DNA from: Microbacterium proteolyticum
GTDB taxonomy: Bacteria; Actinomycetota; Actinomycetes; Actinomycetales; Microbacteriaceae
NCBI RefSeq assembly: GCF_029639405.1
Contig: NZ_CP121274.1
Span: forward strand, 992,001 to 1,056,000
Reading direction: 5' to 3'
Length of the DNA: 64,000 nucleotides
Shown here one piece after another: positions 56,790 through 64,000 of this stretch. Each line of letters begins with the position of its first letter. Within the stretch, counting starts at the first letter, position 1. Under the pieces are notes generated by a model. It made no database searches. It saw only the letters and a list, made by a program, of their open reading frames with translations, and was not told the origin of the DNA. The position numbers and the translations under genes are program-made.

Positions 56790-57386
56790 TCAGTCCTGCC
56801 AGCGCGGGTTGTCGACGAGCACCGGGGCGCCGTCGCGCTCGACGACGATCTTCCGGAAGCCCTTCGTCTCGATCGTGCCGTAGTCGTGGCCCGCGTCGCC
56901 CGGGAAGGCGAAGAAGGTGATGAGCGGCTCGTCCGGCGAGGTGTTGATGCTGCGGTGGGCGTACCGGCCGGGCACGTAGACGGCACGGCCGGGAGCGAAT
57001 TCCTCGACCTGGACGTCGCCCTCGGGGCTCTCCATGAGCATCAGGCCCCGCCCGGAGAGGCAGAAGTAGATCTCGGCCGACTCGAGGCGCTCGTGGAAGT
57101 GCCCCTTCGTCATGTGGAACTCGTCGCCCACCTTGCCGGGGTAGGTGATGCTGGTTCCGTACGCGACTTCGGTCTCGAGCGAGGGCACGCCCATGTCGTA
57201 GAACTCGTAGGTCAGCGGATCGCCGGCGGCGATGCCGCGCTCGACGGCCTCGGCATCGGCGTACATGTCTCGCATGGCCGAGAGCGGGCGGCGCAGAGAG
57301 GGACGGCTGTCGGCGAGGCCGGTGGCGAGGTCGAACTGCGTGCCCACGGCGATGGTGGTGGGGACGGTCGTGGTCTGGGCGGTCAT
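56790..57386 (-). CDS. Cupin-type glucose-6-phosphate isomerase
   Basis: A metal-dependent isomerase of 198 residues from the archaeal/cupin phosphoglucose isomerase family, unrelated to the classical enzyme. The metal ligands are visible: MTKGHFHERLESAEIYFCLS with His, His and Glu, and VPGRYAHRS with the final His. Its position in a sugar operon 5 bp upstream of the hydroxyacid dehydrogenase gene suggests it isomerises a pathway-specific aldose or its phosphate rather than serving glycolysis. Confidence 0.85.
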   Translation of the reverse strand: MTAQTTTVPTTIAVGTQFDLATGLADSRPSLRRPLSAMRDMYADAEAVERGIAAGDPLTYEFYDMGVPSLETEVAYGTSITYPGKVGDEFHMTKGHFHERLESAEIYFCLSGRGLMLMESPEGDVQVEEFAPGRAVYVPGRYAHRSINTSPDEPLITFFAFPGDAGHDYGTIETKGFRKIVVERDGAPVLVDNPRWQD

Positions 57387-57402
57387 GGGGTTCCTTTCGT
57401 GG

Positions 57403-58350
57403 TCAGACCGAACGCGCGATGCGCGAGAGTTCGTCGAAGCGGGGGCCGGAGGTGGGGATGTCGATGTCGAACACCTGCGCGATCACCCGTGTCCAGCCGT
57501 GGAGGAAGTAGAACCAGCCGTCGACGGGTCGGACGCCCCGGTCGGCGGCGGCGCGGGCCTGGTCCAGGAAGACGAGGTCGCCGCGGTAGTTGAAGTCCCA
57601 GGCCACCGACCGCTCGGGGAAGACGACGGCGTCGGTGAGCGGGGAGCCCGGCCGGTCTTTACCGAGTCCGGTCGCGTTGACGATCAGGGCGCCCGGACGT
57701 GCGGTCGCGACCGCGGCATCGTTGGCCTCGGGCGTCGCAGCCGTCCGGTACTCGACGGGGATCCGCAGACCCAGCCTCCGGTGGAGCGCCCGCATCTCGT
57801 CGAGTCGACCGACGCGCCGGTTCGTCACGATGAGACGCTCGGGCACGAGAGCGCCCGCCCGCTCGCGGCGGTGGAGGTACAGGGTCAGGGCGAGGGAGGC
57901 CCCGCCGGCGCCGAGCAGGACGACGTCGCCGCTGAAGGACGGACCTACGGCATCCTCGAAGGCGAGGCCGCTGGTCACGTCGTCCATCGCATGTCCGTGC
58001 AGGCCGTCGGCGCGCTTGGAGATGCTGCTGATCTCGTCGAGCAGCCCGGCCGACTCCCCCACCTCCGAGAAGAGATCACGGGTCGCGCGGAACAGGTTCA
58101 GCTTGTGCGTCGTCACGAGCCCGCCGAGCCACTGCGGATCGGCGGCGATGAATTCCACGACGGCGCGATACTGCTCGGGCGAGGCGTCCAACGGGACGTC
58201 GACGCCGACTATTCGCGGCGAGATCCCGAGGTGCTCGGCCCACGCGGGGTAGACGGTCATGATCGACGACGCCCCGGTCGTGACGCCGACGAAGCAGAAC
58301 GTCGGCTCGGCCGCCGGCTCCAGGGTGTCGGGGGTGTAGACGGTGGGCAT
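57403..58350 (-). CDS. Shikimate-dehydrogenase-like protein
   Basis: About 315 residues with the shikimate/quinate dehydrogenase two-domain layout. The N-terminal part keeps the catalytic lysine (GGLVTTHKLNLFRA). The place of the usual NTDG loop reads AMDDVTSGLAFED, so substrate contacts differ. The cofactor loop is VVLLGAGGASLALTLYL. The ATG at 58350 follows AAGGAGAC. No aromatic-pathway gene is nearby, so it probably oxidises a sugar-derived cyclic or keto compound. Confidence 0.8.
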   Translation of the reverse strand: MPTVYTPDTLEPAAEPTFCFVGVTTGASSIMTVYPAWAEHLGISPRIVGVDVPLDASPEQYRAVVEFIAADPQWLGGLVTTHKLNLFRATRDLFSEVGESAGLLDEISSISKRADGLHGHAMDDVTSGLAFEDAVGPSFSGDVVLLGAGGASLALTLYLHRRERAGALVPERLIVTNRRVGRLDEMRALHRRLGLRIPVEYRTAATPEANDAAVATARPGALIVNATGLGKDRPGSPLTDAVVFPERSVAWDFNYRGDLVFLDQARAAADRGVRPVDGWFYFLHGWTRVIAQVFDIDIPTSGPRFDELSRIARSV

Positions 58351-58351
58351 G

Positions 58352-59401
58352 TCAGTCTCCTTCGAAGGCGATCAGCGGCTTCATCCCGGCTCCGGATGCC
58401 GCGTGCTCGAGCGCGCCGTGGATCTCGTCGACCGAGAACCGCCCCGAGATGATCGGGGTCAGGTCGATGTCGCCGCCCGAGAACATGTCGAGGACGTCCC
58501 GGTAGTCGGTGTTGCTCGCACCCGTCGTGCCCGTCATGACGAGTTCGCGGTAGTGCAGCGCGTTGACGTCGATCTGCGGCCGCGCGGCGTCGCCCAGTCC
58601 GGAGAAGACGTTCAGGCGTCCGAGCCGTGCGAGCAGATCGGTCGCCGAGGCGATGACGGCGGGGTCGGAGACGTAGGTGATGACGACGTCGACGCCGCGC
58701 CCGTCGGTCAAGCGCATGACCTCCTCGTGGAGGTCGCGCTCCGTCACGTTGACGAGCTCGTCGGCGCCGAGGAGTCCGGCGATGTCCAGACGGGACTGAC
58801 GACGGTTGGCGACGATGACCCGGCGGGCGGCCCGTCGCTTCGCGATCACCGTGTGGAGGCATCCGATCGGACCCGCGCCGATGATGAGCACATCGTCGCC
58901 GGGACCGACGTTCACGGCGCGCTGGCCGTGGAGGCAGCACGCGGCGGGCTCCATGAGGGCGGCCACGTCGAACGACATGCCCGCGGGCACGGCGTGGAGG
59001 TTCCCCCGGTCGAGCACCCATCCGGGAACCCGCATGTACTGTTCGAACCCGCCGTCCAGCGTGATGCCGAACGCGTCGTACGTCGGGCACAACTGGTTGA
59101 GGCCGCGTCGGCACATGTCGCAGTGCCCGCAACCGACGTTGGGGGTCACGCTCACGCGATCACCGACGCGGAAGTCGGTGACGTCCGCGCCGATTGCGGC
59201 GATCTCTCCCGCGACTTCGTGGCCGAGCACGCGCGGCGTCCCGGCGGGGATCTTGAAGTGGCCGTGACGCATGATGCGCAGGTCGGTGCCGCAGATGCTC
59301 GCGGCGCGCACCCGCACGAGGACGTCGTCCGCGGCGATGACCGGTTCGTCTCTGTCGCGGACCTCGATCCGCCCGGGCTCGTGGAAGACGGCGGCTCTCA
59401 T
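58352..59401 (-). CDS. Zinc-dependent sugar-alcohol dehydrogenase (sorbitol DH type)
   Basis: A medium-chain dehydrogenase of 349 residues. The catalytic zinc site is ASICGTDLRI with LGHEVAGEI. The structural zinc site is complete (CGHCDMCRRGLNQLC), and the cofactor loop is IIGAGPIGCLHTVIA. Its start overlaps the stop of the next dehydrogenase (ATGA). It probably oxidises a polyol to a ketose or a hydroxyl of the imported sugar. Confidence 0.9.
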   Translation of the reverse strand: MRAAVFHEPGRIEVRDRDEPVIAADDVLVRVRAASICGTDLRIMRHGHFKIPAGTPRVLGHEVAGEIAAIGADVTDFRVGDRVSVTPNVGCGHCDMCRRGLNQLCPTYDAFGITLDGGFEQYMRVPGWVLDRGNLHAVPAGMSFDVAALMEPAACCLHGQRAVNVGPGDDVLIIGAGPIGCLHTVIAKRRAARRVIVANRRQSRLDIAGLLGADELVNVTERDLHEEVMRLTDGRGVDVVITYVSDPAVIASATDLLARLGRLNVFSGLGDAARPQIDVNALHYRELVMTGTTGASNTDYRDVLDMFSGGDIDLTPIISGRFSVDEIHGALEHAASGAGMKPLIAFEGD

Positions 59402-60501
59402 GCCGGGACCTCCGCCCTCGACAGGGATGCCGCGAGGACGCGGTCGGCCTCGGCTCGGGCCTCTTCCGACACCGCGAAGACCGTCTTGTTCGCCCACACA
59501 CGACGGTCGGCGAGTCCTTCGAGGACGCGCTGCGCCTCTTCGAAGGGTTCGATGTGGCTGACGAGGTCCAGGGCGTTCACGGTGCGTCCGATCGACGCGA
59601 TCACCATGTCCCAGTCGCTGCGTCCCCGCGGGGTGATCCGGGCGTTCCACGTGCCGTGGAGCGTGAGTTCGCGGCGGAGGATCCGCGACACGGTCTCCTT
59701 CGCCAGCGGCGCGTCCGTGCTGAGGTCGCCGAGCAGGATGACGTGGCCCTGGTGCGCCGTCGCGTGAACCGCCTGCAGGAAGGTGAGACCGAGGCCGCTC
59801 GCCTCCACCGCGATGTCGACCCCGCGACCGTCGGTGCGGTCGATCGCGATCTCGTCGCTGCCGGAATCGGTCGGGTCGATCGTCTCGAAGCCGAGCTGTT
59901 CGGCGATCCGGCGCTTGCGCGCGTCGATGTCGGCGACGAGCACGCGGACGACCCCGCCGACCCGCAGCCACTGGGCGGCGAAGAGCCCGATGGGCCCCGC
60001 GCCGATGACCAGCGCCGTCGCGTTCGGCGGCACCGGGGCCTTCCGCACAGCGTGGAGCGCCACCCCGGCCGGTTCCACCAGCGCGCCTTCGATGAGCGAC
60101 ACGTGCTCGGGCAGACGGAAGAGGTTCCGGGCGGGAACCCGCAGCTCCTCCTCGAGGCCTCCGTCGCGTCGCGACCCGAAGTAGTCGTACGACGCGGCGA
60201 GCGCGAACTCGCCGATCTCGGTCATGGGGTCGTGCGGGTCGGGCAGGCACGGGAAGATCGCGACGCGGTCGCCCGGCTGGAAGGAGCCGTCTGCGGACGA
60301 CTCGGCGACCGTGCCGGACATCTCGTGGCCGAGGACGAGGGGGAACCCGTACCCCTTGCCGAGCCCGAAGCGCAGCACGTCGGAGCCGCACACCCCCACC
60401 GCTCCGACCCGGACGAGAACGGAATCGGCGCCGACGGGCTCGGGCGAGGGGAGGTCGACGACGTCGATGCGGCGGACGTCGCGCAGAACAGCGGCGCGCA
60501 T
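59398..60501 (-). CDS. Galactitol-phosphate-dehydrogenase-like enzyme without structural zinc
   Basis: About 367 residues of the GatD-like medium-chain dehydrogenase type. Catalytic zinc residues are present (GVCGSDVLRF and LGHEMSG), as are the family segment SYDYFGSRRDGGLEEE and the loop VIGAGPIGLFAAQWL. The structural zinc lobe has lost its cysteine cluster: PCLPDPHDPMTEIGEFALAA keeps one cysteine only. It ends with an Ala/Glu-rich extension. A role on a polyol or polyol phosphate is likely. Confidence 0.88.
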   Translation of the reverse strand: MRAAVLRDVRRIDVVDLPSPEPVGADSVLVRVGAVGVCGSDVLRFGLGKGYGFPLVLGHEMSGTVAESSADGSFQPGDRVAIFPCLPDPHDPMTEIGEFALAASYDYFGSRRDGGLEEELRVPARNLFRLPEHVSLIEGALVEPAGVALHAVRKAPVPPNATALVIGAGPIGLFAAQWLRVGGVVRVLVADIDARKRRIAEQLGFETIDPTDSGSDEIAIDRTDGRGVDIAVEASGLGLTFLQAVHATAHQGHVILLGDLSTDAPLAKETVSRILRRELTLHGTWNARITPRGRSDWDMVIASIGRTVNALDLVSHIEPFEEAQRVLEGLADRRVWANKTVFAVSEEARAEADRVLAASLSRAEVPA

Positions 60502-60504
60502 CGC

Positions 60505-61341
60505 TCAGACCTCCATGCCGTAGCGGTGGGCCTTGTGCGTCGGGTAGAGCGAGAACGTCGGGATCGTCACGTCGGGGGTGCGGGTGGCGATGTAGAGCGA
60601 GGCTTCGGCGACGTTCGACACGTCGATGCAGCTCGCTGCGATGCCGTGCTCGATCTCGTGAGGGTCGAGCCACCCGTCGGTGTAGGCGGGCAGATCGCCG
60701 TCGTAGAGGCCCTGGTCGATGATCTCGGTCATGGGCGTGCGCACGTGCGACGGGTTGAGCACCGTGACCCCGATGTTCTTGCCGACGCCCTCGAGCAGGA
60801 TGTTCTTGCTGAACCCGAGCATCCCGTGCTTGGAGGCGCGGTAGGGGCTGTGGCCGGGACCGGAGGCCACGCGCGTCGACGACGATCCCATGTTGATGAT
60901 GCGTCCGCCGGATTCCTGCTTCTCCATGAAGAGGAACGCTTCCCGGCAGCAGAGGAAGACGCCGGTGAGGTTGGGACCGATGGTCTTGTTCCACTCCTCG
61001 AGCGTCACCTCGGTGACCGGCGGAGAGAGCGAGTCGCGCCCGGCGCTGTTGACGAGGAGGTCGAGGCGACCCCACCGCTCGACGGTGTCGGCGAAGAACG
61101 CCCGCACGGCCTCCTCGTCGACGACGTCGGCGACGACGCCCACGACGTCTCCGCCGCGTTCGCGGATGTCGTCGACGACCTCGGCGAGCCGCGCCGCGTC
61201 GATGTCGACCATGGTCACCCGCGCGCCGTTGGCGGCGTATTCGCGGCCGACGGCTTCGCCGATGCCGGAGGCGGCGCCGGTGACGATCGCCACCTTGCCT
61301 TCGAGAGCGGTACCGGGTTGGGGGAGGTAGTCGGGAACCAT
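60505..61341 (-). CDS. Short-chain dehydrogenase/reductase
   Basis: A 278-residue NAD(P)-dependent oxidoreductase: AIVTGAASGIGEAVGREYAA for cofactor, NMGSSSTRVASGPGHSPYRA with catalytic Ser and YRASK. The ATG at 61341 overlaps the aldolase stop (TGATG). It is one of four dehydrogenases in this operon half, so the imported sugar is probably oxidised in several steps before cleavage. Confidence 0.9.
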   Translation of the reverse strand: MVPDYLPQPGTALEGKVAIVTGAASGIGEAVGREYAANGARVTMVDIDAARLAEVVDDIRERGGDVVGVVADVVDEEAVRAFFADTVERWGRLDLLVNSAGRDSLSPPVTEVTLEEWNKTIGPNLTGVFLCCREAFLFMEKQESGGRIINMGSSSTRVASGPGHSPYRASKHGMLGFSKNILLEGVGKNIGVTVLNPSHVRTPMTEIIDQGLYDGDLPAYTDGWLDPHEIEHGIAASCIDVSNVAEASLYIATRTPDVTIPTFSLYPTHKAHRYGMEV

Positions 61342-62009
61342 CAGATGTCCTTTCGAGTGAAGATGTGGGGTGCCGCGGCCTGCACGGCGGCGACCGCGCG
61401 GCGGGAGATCTCGTCGTATGCGCCCTCGTCGAGGAGTGAGCGCGGGGCGATCCAGGTGCCGCCGCAGGCGGCGACGTTCGACCGGCTCCGGTAGGCCGCG
61501 AGCGTGTCGGGCCGGATCCCGCCGGTGGGCATGAAGCGGACGTTCGCGTAGGGGCCGGCGAACGCGTCGAGGAGGGCGAGACCACCGGATGCCTCGGCGG
61601 GGAAGAGCTTGAAGAAGTCGAGCCCGAGCGCGAGTCCTTGTTCGATCTCACTGGCGGTGGCGACCCCCGGGGCGAAGGGGAGTCCCCGGTCGAGGGCGGC
61701 GCCCACGACCCCGGCTCGCAGACCCGGGGCGACCCCGAAGGCCGCGCCGGCGTCCACCGCCGCGCCGACCGACTCCGGAGTGAGGAGGGTCCCCGCCCCG
61801 ACCAGGATCTCCGGCACGCGGGCGGTGATCGCCGCGATCGCCGCGGCCGCGGCATCCGTTCGGAACGTGACCTCGACCACCGGAAGACCGGCCTCGACCA
61901 GAACCTCGGCCAGACGGACGCCCTCGTCGGGGGCCTCGAGCGCGACGACGGGGACGACTCCGCGACGTGCGAGACGGTCGGCGAGATCGCCTTCGACGAC
62001 GACGCTCAC
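61341..62009 (-). CDS. KDPG/KHG-type 2-keto-3-deoxy aldolase
   Basis: A class I aldolase of 222 residues that splits 2-keto-3-deoxy sugar-acid phosphates, or 4-hydroxy-2-oxoglutarate, into pyruvate and an aldehyde. The active-site glutamate lies in LPVVEVTFRTDAAAAAI and the Schiff-base lysine in FFKLFPAEASGG, with RFMPTGGIRPDTLAAY following. The GTG at 62009 overlaps the stop of the ATPase gene (GTGA). A dehydratase that would make its substrate is not seen in the window. Confidence 0.92.
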   Translation of the reverse strand: MSVVVEGDLADRLARRGVVPVVALEAPDEGVRLAEVLVEAGLPVVEVTFRTDAAAAAIAAITARVPEILVGAGTLLTPESVGAAVDAGAAFGVAPGLRAGVVGAALDRGLPFAPGVATASEIEQGLALGLDFFKLFPAEASGGLALLDAFAGPYANVRFMPTGGIRPDTLAAYRSRSNVAACGGTWIAPRSLLDEGAYDEISRRAVAAVQAAAPHIFTRKDI

Positions 62010-62800
62010 GATGCGATCCCGAGGTCGGCGGGGGTCTTCGCCCCGACCATCAGCGCGACCGCGTCGGCCATGTCGATCTGAGACGTCTCGACCAGCGCGA
62101 TCCGCTTCCCGAGGCGCTGGATGTGGATCCGATCCGCCACCTCGAAGATCTGCGGCATGTTGTGGCTGATGAGGACCACGGGGATGCCGCGGGCGTTGAT
62201 GTCTTTGATGAGCTTCACGACGCGGCCCGATTCCTTCACACCGAGGGCTGCGGTGGGTTCGTCGAGGATCACGACCTTCGAGCCGAATGCGGCCGCGCGG
62301 GCGACGGCGACGCCCTGTCGCTGACCGCCGGAGAGCGTCTCGACGGACTGGGCGATGTTCTGCAGCGTCTGCAGGCCGAGCTGGGACATGACCTCGAGGG
62401 CTTCTTCGCGCATCCTCTTCCGGTCGAGCATGCGGAACACCGAACCCGCGATGCCGGGGCGACGGAGTTCGCGGCCGAGGAAGATGTTGCTGGCGATGTC
62501 GAGGGCCGGTGAGACGGCGAGGCTCTGGAACACCGTCTCGATGCCGCGGCGCCGCGCTTCGACGGGCGACTTCAGGCTCGCCGGCTCGCCGCTGATGAGG
62601 AGTTCGCCCTCGTCGGGTTGCACGGCCCCGGAGAGGCACTGGATGAGCGACGACTTCCCGGCACCGTTGTCGCCGATGACGGCGAGCACTTCGCCCTCGC
62701 GGATCTCGAAGTCGGTCTCGTCGAGCGCGACGACGTGTCCGTAGCGCTTGATCAGTCCGCGGGCCTCCATGACGAGGCCGGTCTTCTGCGTGGTGTCCAT
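62006..62800 (-). CDS. Sugar ABC transporter ATPase (single-domain, RbsA/FrcA-like)
   Basis: 264 residues with one complete ATPase cassette: Walker A GDNGAGKSS, Q-loop TVFQSLAV, signature LSGGQRQGVAVARA, Walker B VVILDEPTAA and the H-loop ISHN. E. coli RbsA has two cassettes; single-cassette forms like this one occur in actinobacteria and rhizobia. It energises the RbsC-type permease encoded 2 bp upstream. Confidence 0.93.
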   Translation of the reverse strand: MDTTQKTGLVMEARGLIKRYGHVVALDETDFEIREGEVLAVIGDNGAGKSSLIQCLSGAVQPDEGELLISGEPASLKSPVEARRRGIETVFQSLAVSPALDIASNIFLGRELRRPGIAGSVFRMLDRKRMREEALEVMSQLGLQTLQNIAQSVETLSGGQRQGVAVARAAAFGSKVVILDEPTAALGVKESGRVVKLIKDINARGIPVVLISHNMPQIFEVADRIHIQRLGKRIALVETSQIDMADAVALMVGAKTPADLGIAS

Positions 62801-62802
62801 GG

Positions 62803-63879
62803 TCAGCGTCCGATCTTCCGGAGGCGCTGGTCGACGGCGACCGCGCCGATGATGAGCACGCCGATCGTGAACTCCTGCCAGAGGCTGTCGAAGCCGGCGA
62901 GCGAGAGGCCGGAGGAGAACACGCCGACGATGAGGGCGCCGAGGAGGGTGCCCATGATGCGACCTCGGCCGCCGAACAGCGAGGTTCCGCCGATGACCAC
63001 CGCGGTGATCGAGGCCAGGTTGTAGCTGGTGCCGGCGGTCGGCGAGATCGAGCCGATGCGGCCGATGAGGAGCCACGCGGTGATGCCGATGATGAGGCCG
63101 GCGACGATGTAGACGCTCATGATCACGCGGTTGACCCGGATGCCGGTGAGCCGGGCGGCTTCGATGTTGTCGCCGACGGCGTAGATGTGGGTTCCCCAGG
63201 CGGTGTTGCGCAGGATGTAAGCGAACACGAGGAACATCAGCAGTGTCAGGACCTGACCGTAGGTGAATGTCGCTCCGGCGATCTGGAAGCCGGTGCCGAG
63301 CCAGTTGAAGAGGGCCGGGACTTCGGCGTAGGGCACGCTCTCGCCCGCCGAGAGGAAGATGTTGAGCGCGTAGAAGATGCTCAGCGTGCCCAGCGTCGCG
63401 ATGAACGGCGGGATGTTGAGTTTGGTGACGACGAGGCCGTTGACGGCCCCGCACAGCACACCCACGATCACTCCCAGCACGAGGGAGAGTTCGACGGGCA
63501 GGCCGAGGTTCACGGCGAACTTGCCCATCGCGACCTGGGCCAGCAGCATGACCGCGGCGACCGAGAGGTCGATGCCCGCCGTGAGGATGATCAGCGTCTG
63601 CGCGATGCCGAGCATCGCGATGACCTGCACCTGCTGGAGGATCAGCGAGTAGTTCTGCAGTGTTCCGAAGTTGGGCGAGACGATCGAGAAGACGATCGTC
63701 GCGATGATGAGCACGGCGAGCGGGCCGATGAGCGGACGCGTGAGCATCTTCCGCTCGACCCATTGGATCGGACTGAGCGCGCGTCCCTCGATCTCGACGA
63801 GACCGGTTCGGGGCGGGTTCGCCGCCGGGCTGACCCGGGCTGCGACGGGGTCGGCCACTTCGGGCGTCTGGTCGGACAT
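62803..63879 (-). CDS. Sugar ABC transporter permease (RbsC type)
   Basis: An integral membrane protein of 358 residues with about ten helices. Conserved segments of the ribose/xylose family are visible (AQTLIILTAGIDLSVAAVML, LIGRIGSISPTAGTSYNLAS and VVIGGTSLFGGRGRIMGTLL). The ATG at 63879 opens a long cytosolic N-terminus. It belongs with the ATPase at 62006 and the binding protein whose end lies at 63966. Confidence 0.93.
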   Translation of the reverse strand: MSDQTPEVADPVAARVSPAANPPRTGLVEIEGRALSPIQWVERKMLTRPLIGPLAVLIIATIVFSIVSPNFGTLQNYSLILQQVQVIAMLGIAQTLIILTAGIDLSVAAVMLLAQVAMGKFAVNLGLPVELSLVLGVIVGVLCGAVNGLVVTKLNIPPFIATLGTLSIFYALNIFLSAGESVPYAEVPALFNWLGTGFQIAGATFTYGQVLTLLMFLVFAYILRNTAWGTHIYAVGDNIEAARLTGIRVNRVIMSVYIVAGLIIGITAWLLIGRIGSISPTAGTSYNLASITAVVIGGTSLFGGRGRIMGTLLGALIVGVFSSGLSLAGFDSLWQEFTIGVLIIGAVAVDQRLRKIGR

Positions 63880-63910
63880 GGTGTTCTCCTCAAGGCGTGG
63901 TGGGGCCGAG

Positions 63911-63937
63911 GTCGGGTCGCGCGTGTGGCGACCCGAC
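63911..63937 (-). terminator. Hairpin between binding-protein and permease genes
   Basis: GTCGGGTCGC and GCGACCCGAC form a perfect 10 bp stem with a 7 nt loop, between the binding-protein stop and the permease start. Such attenuators let the binding protein be made in excess of the membrane parts. Confidence 0.65.
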
Positions 63938-63965
63938 CCCTGCGTCCGGTCGGGCCTGCGGGGGC

Positions 63966-64000
63966 TCAGCCCCAGCAGTTCTCCAGTCCGTATGCGGTGT
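63966..64000 (-). CDS. Sugar-binding protein of ABC importer, C-terminal end only
   Basis: Only the last codons are in the window (TAYGLENCWG then TGA), read into the window edge on the minus strand. Position before an RbsC-type permease and ATPase makes a ribose-type substrate-binding protein the natural reading. The rest lies outside the window. Confidence 0.55.
   Translation of the reverse strand, partial: TAYGLENCWG

Noticed and set aside
49086..64000. Recent horizontal acquisition of the sugar locus
   Set aside because: GC content and the GGATGCC word are similar to the rest of the window, and no integrase, tRNA or terminal repeat is visible.

Overview
The window is very GC-rich and reads as the chromosome of a Microbacteriaceae actinobacterium, most likely Microbacterium. 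The basis is codon use, many GTG starts, small DUF2510-type membrane proteins, a DUF222/HNH gene, and a very high density of the heptamer GGATGCC/GGCATCC. No rRNA, tRNA, phage, insertion sequence or CRISPR array was seen.

Layout. 0.1-7.3 kb: a lipoprotein, a small LPxTG-like wall protein, the ppsR-ppsA pair, a membrane protein, and a divergent histidine kinase and response regulator. 7.4-10.1 kb: an MMPL exporter divergent from its MarR regulator. 10.1-13.9 kb: an L-lactate module (FadR-type regulator, permease, lldD). 14-19.8 kb: a Nudix gene and a minus-strand leucine-type acyl-CoA carboxylase operon with a CitE-like lyase and a TetR regulator. 19.8-25.3 kb: a dense set of intergenic palindromic repeats around an unusual short-chain dehydrogenase, an acyltransferase and a DUF4386 gene. 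25.4-30.7 kb: TetR, a sugar epimerase plus Gfo/Idh/MocA pair, an acetyltransferase and a DUF222/HNH gene. 30.9-38.6 kb: two small enzymes, then a LacI-controlled sugar ABC importer with a GH31 alpha-xylosidase. 38.8-49 kb: acyl-CoA synthetase, DUF1295, GTPase, pdxH, old-yellow-enzyme, a DUF2510 gene broken by an in-frame TAG, and a MarR regulon.

49.1-64 kb is one large carbohydrate locus. It holds a two-subunit transketolase, zinc dehydrogenases, short-chain dehydrogenases, a HAD protein, an FGGY kinase, an RpiR regulator, a D-2-hydroxyacid dehydrogenase, a cupin phosphoglucose isomerase, a shikimate-dehydrogenase-like protein, a KDPG-type aldolase and an RbsA/C/B-type importer. The importer's binding protein runs off the window end. 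The substrate is not evident, and this is the best candidate for an undescribed pathway.

Two signals stand out beyond the genes. First, at least six families of 50-110 bp palindromic elements sit just 3' of genes. One family, built on GTGTCCAAGACAC, has eight copies; the others mostly combine two direct copies of a short word 18-21 bp apart with an inverted copy. Second, nearly every regulator here has a visible palindromic operator beside it, so many local circuits can be read from the DNA.
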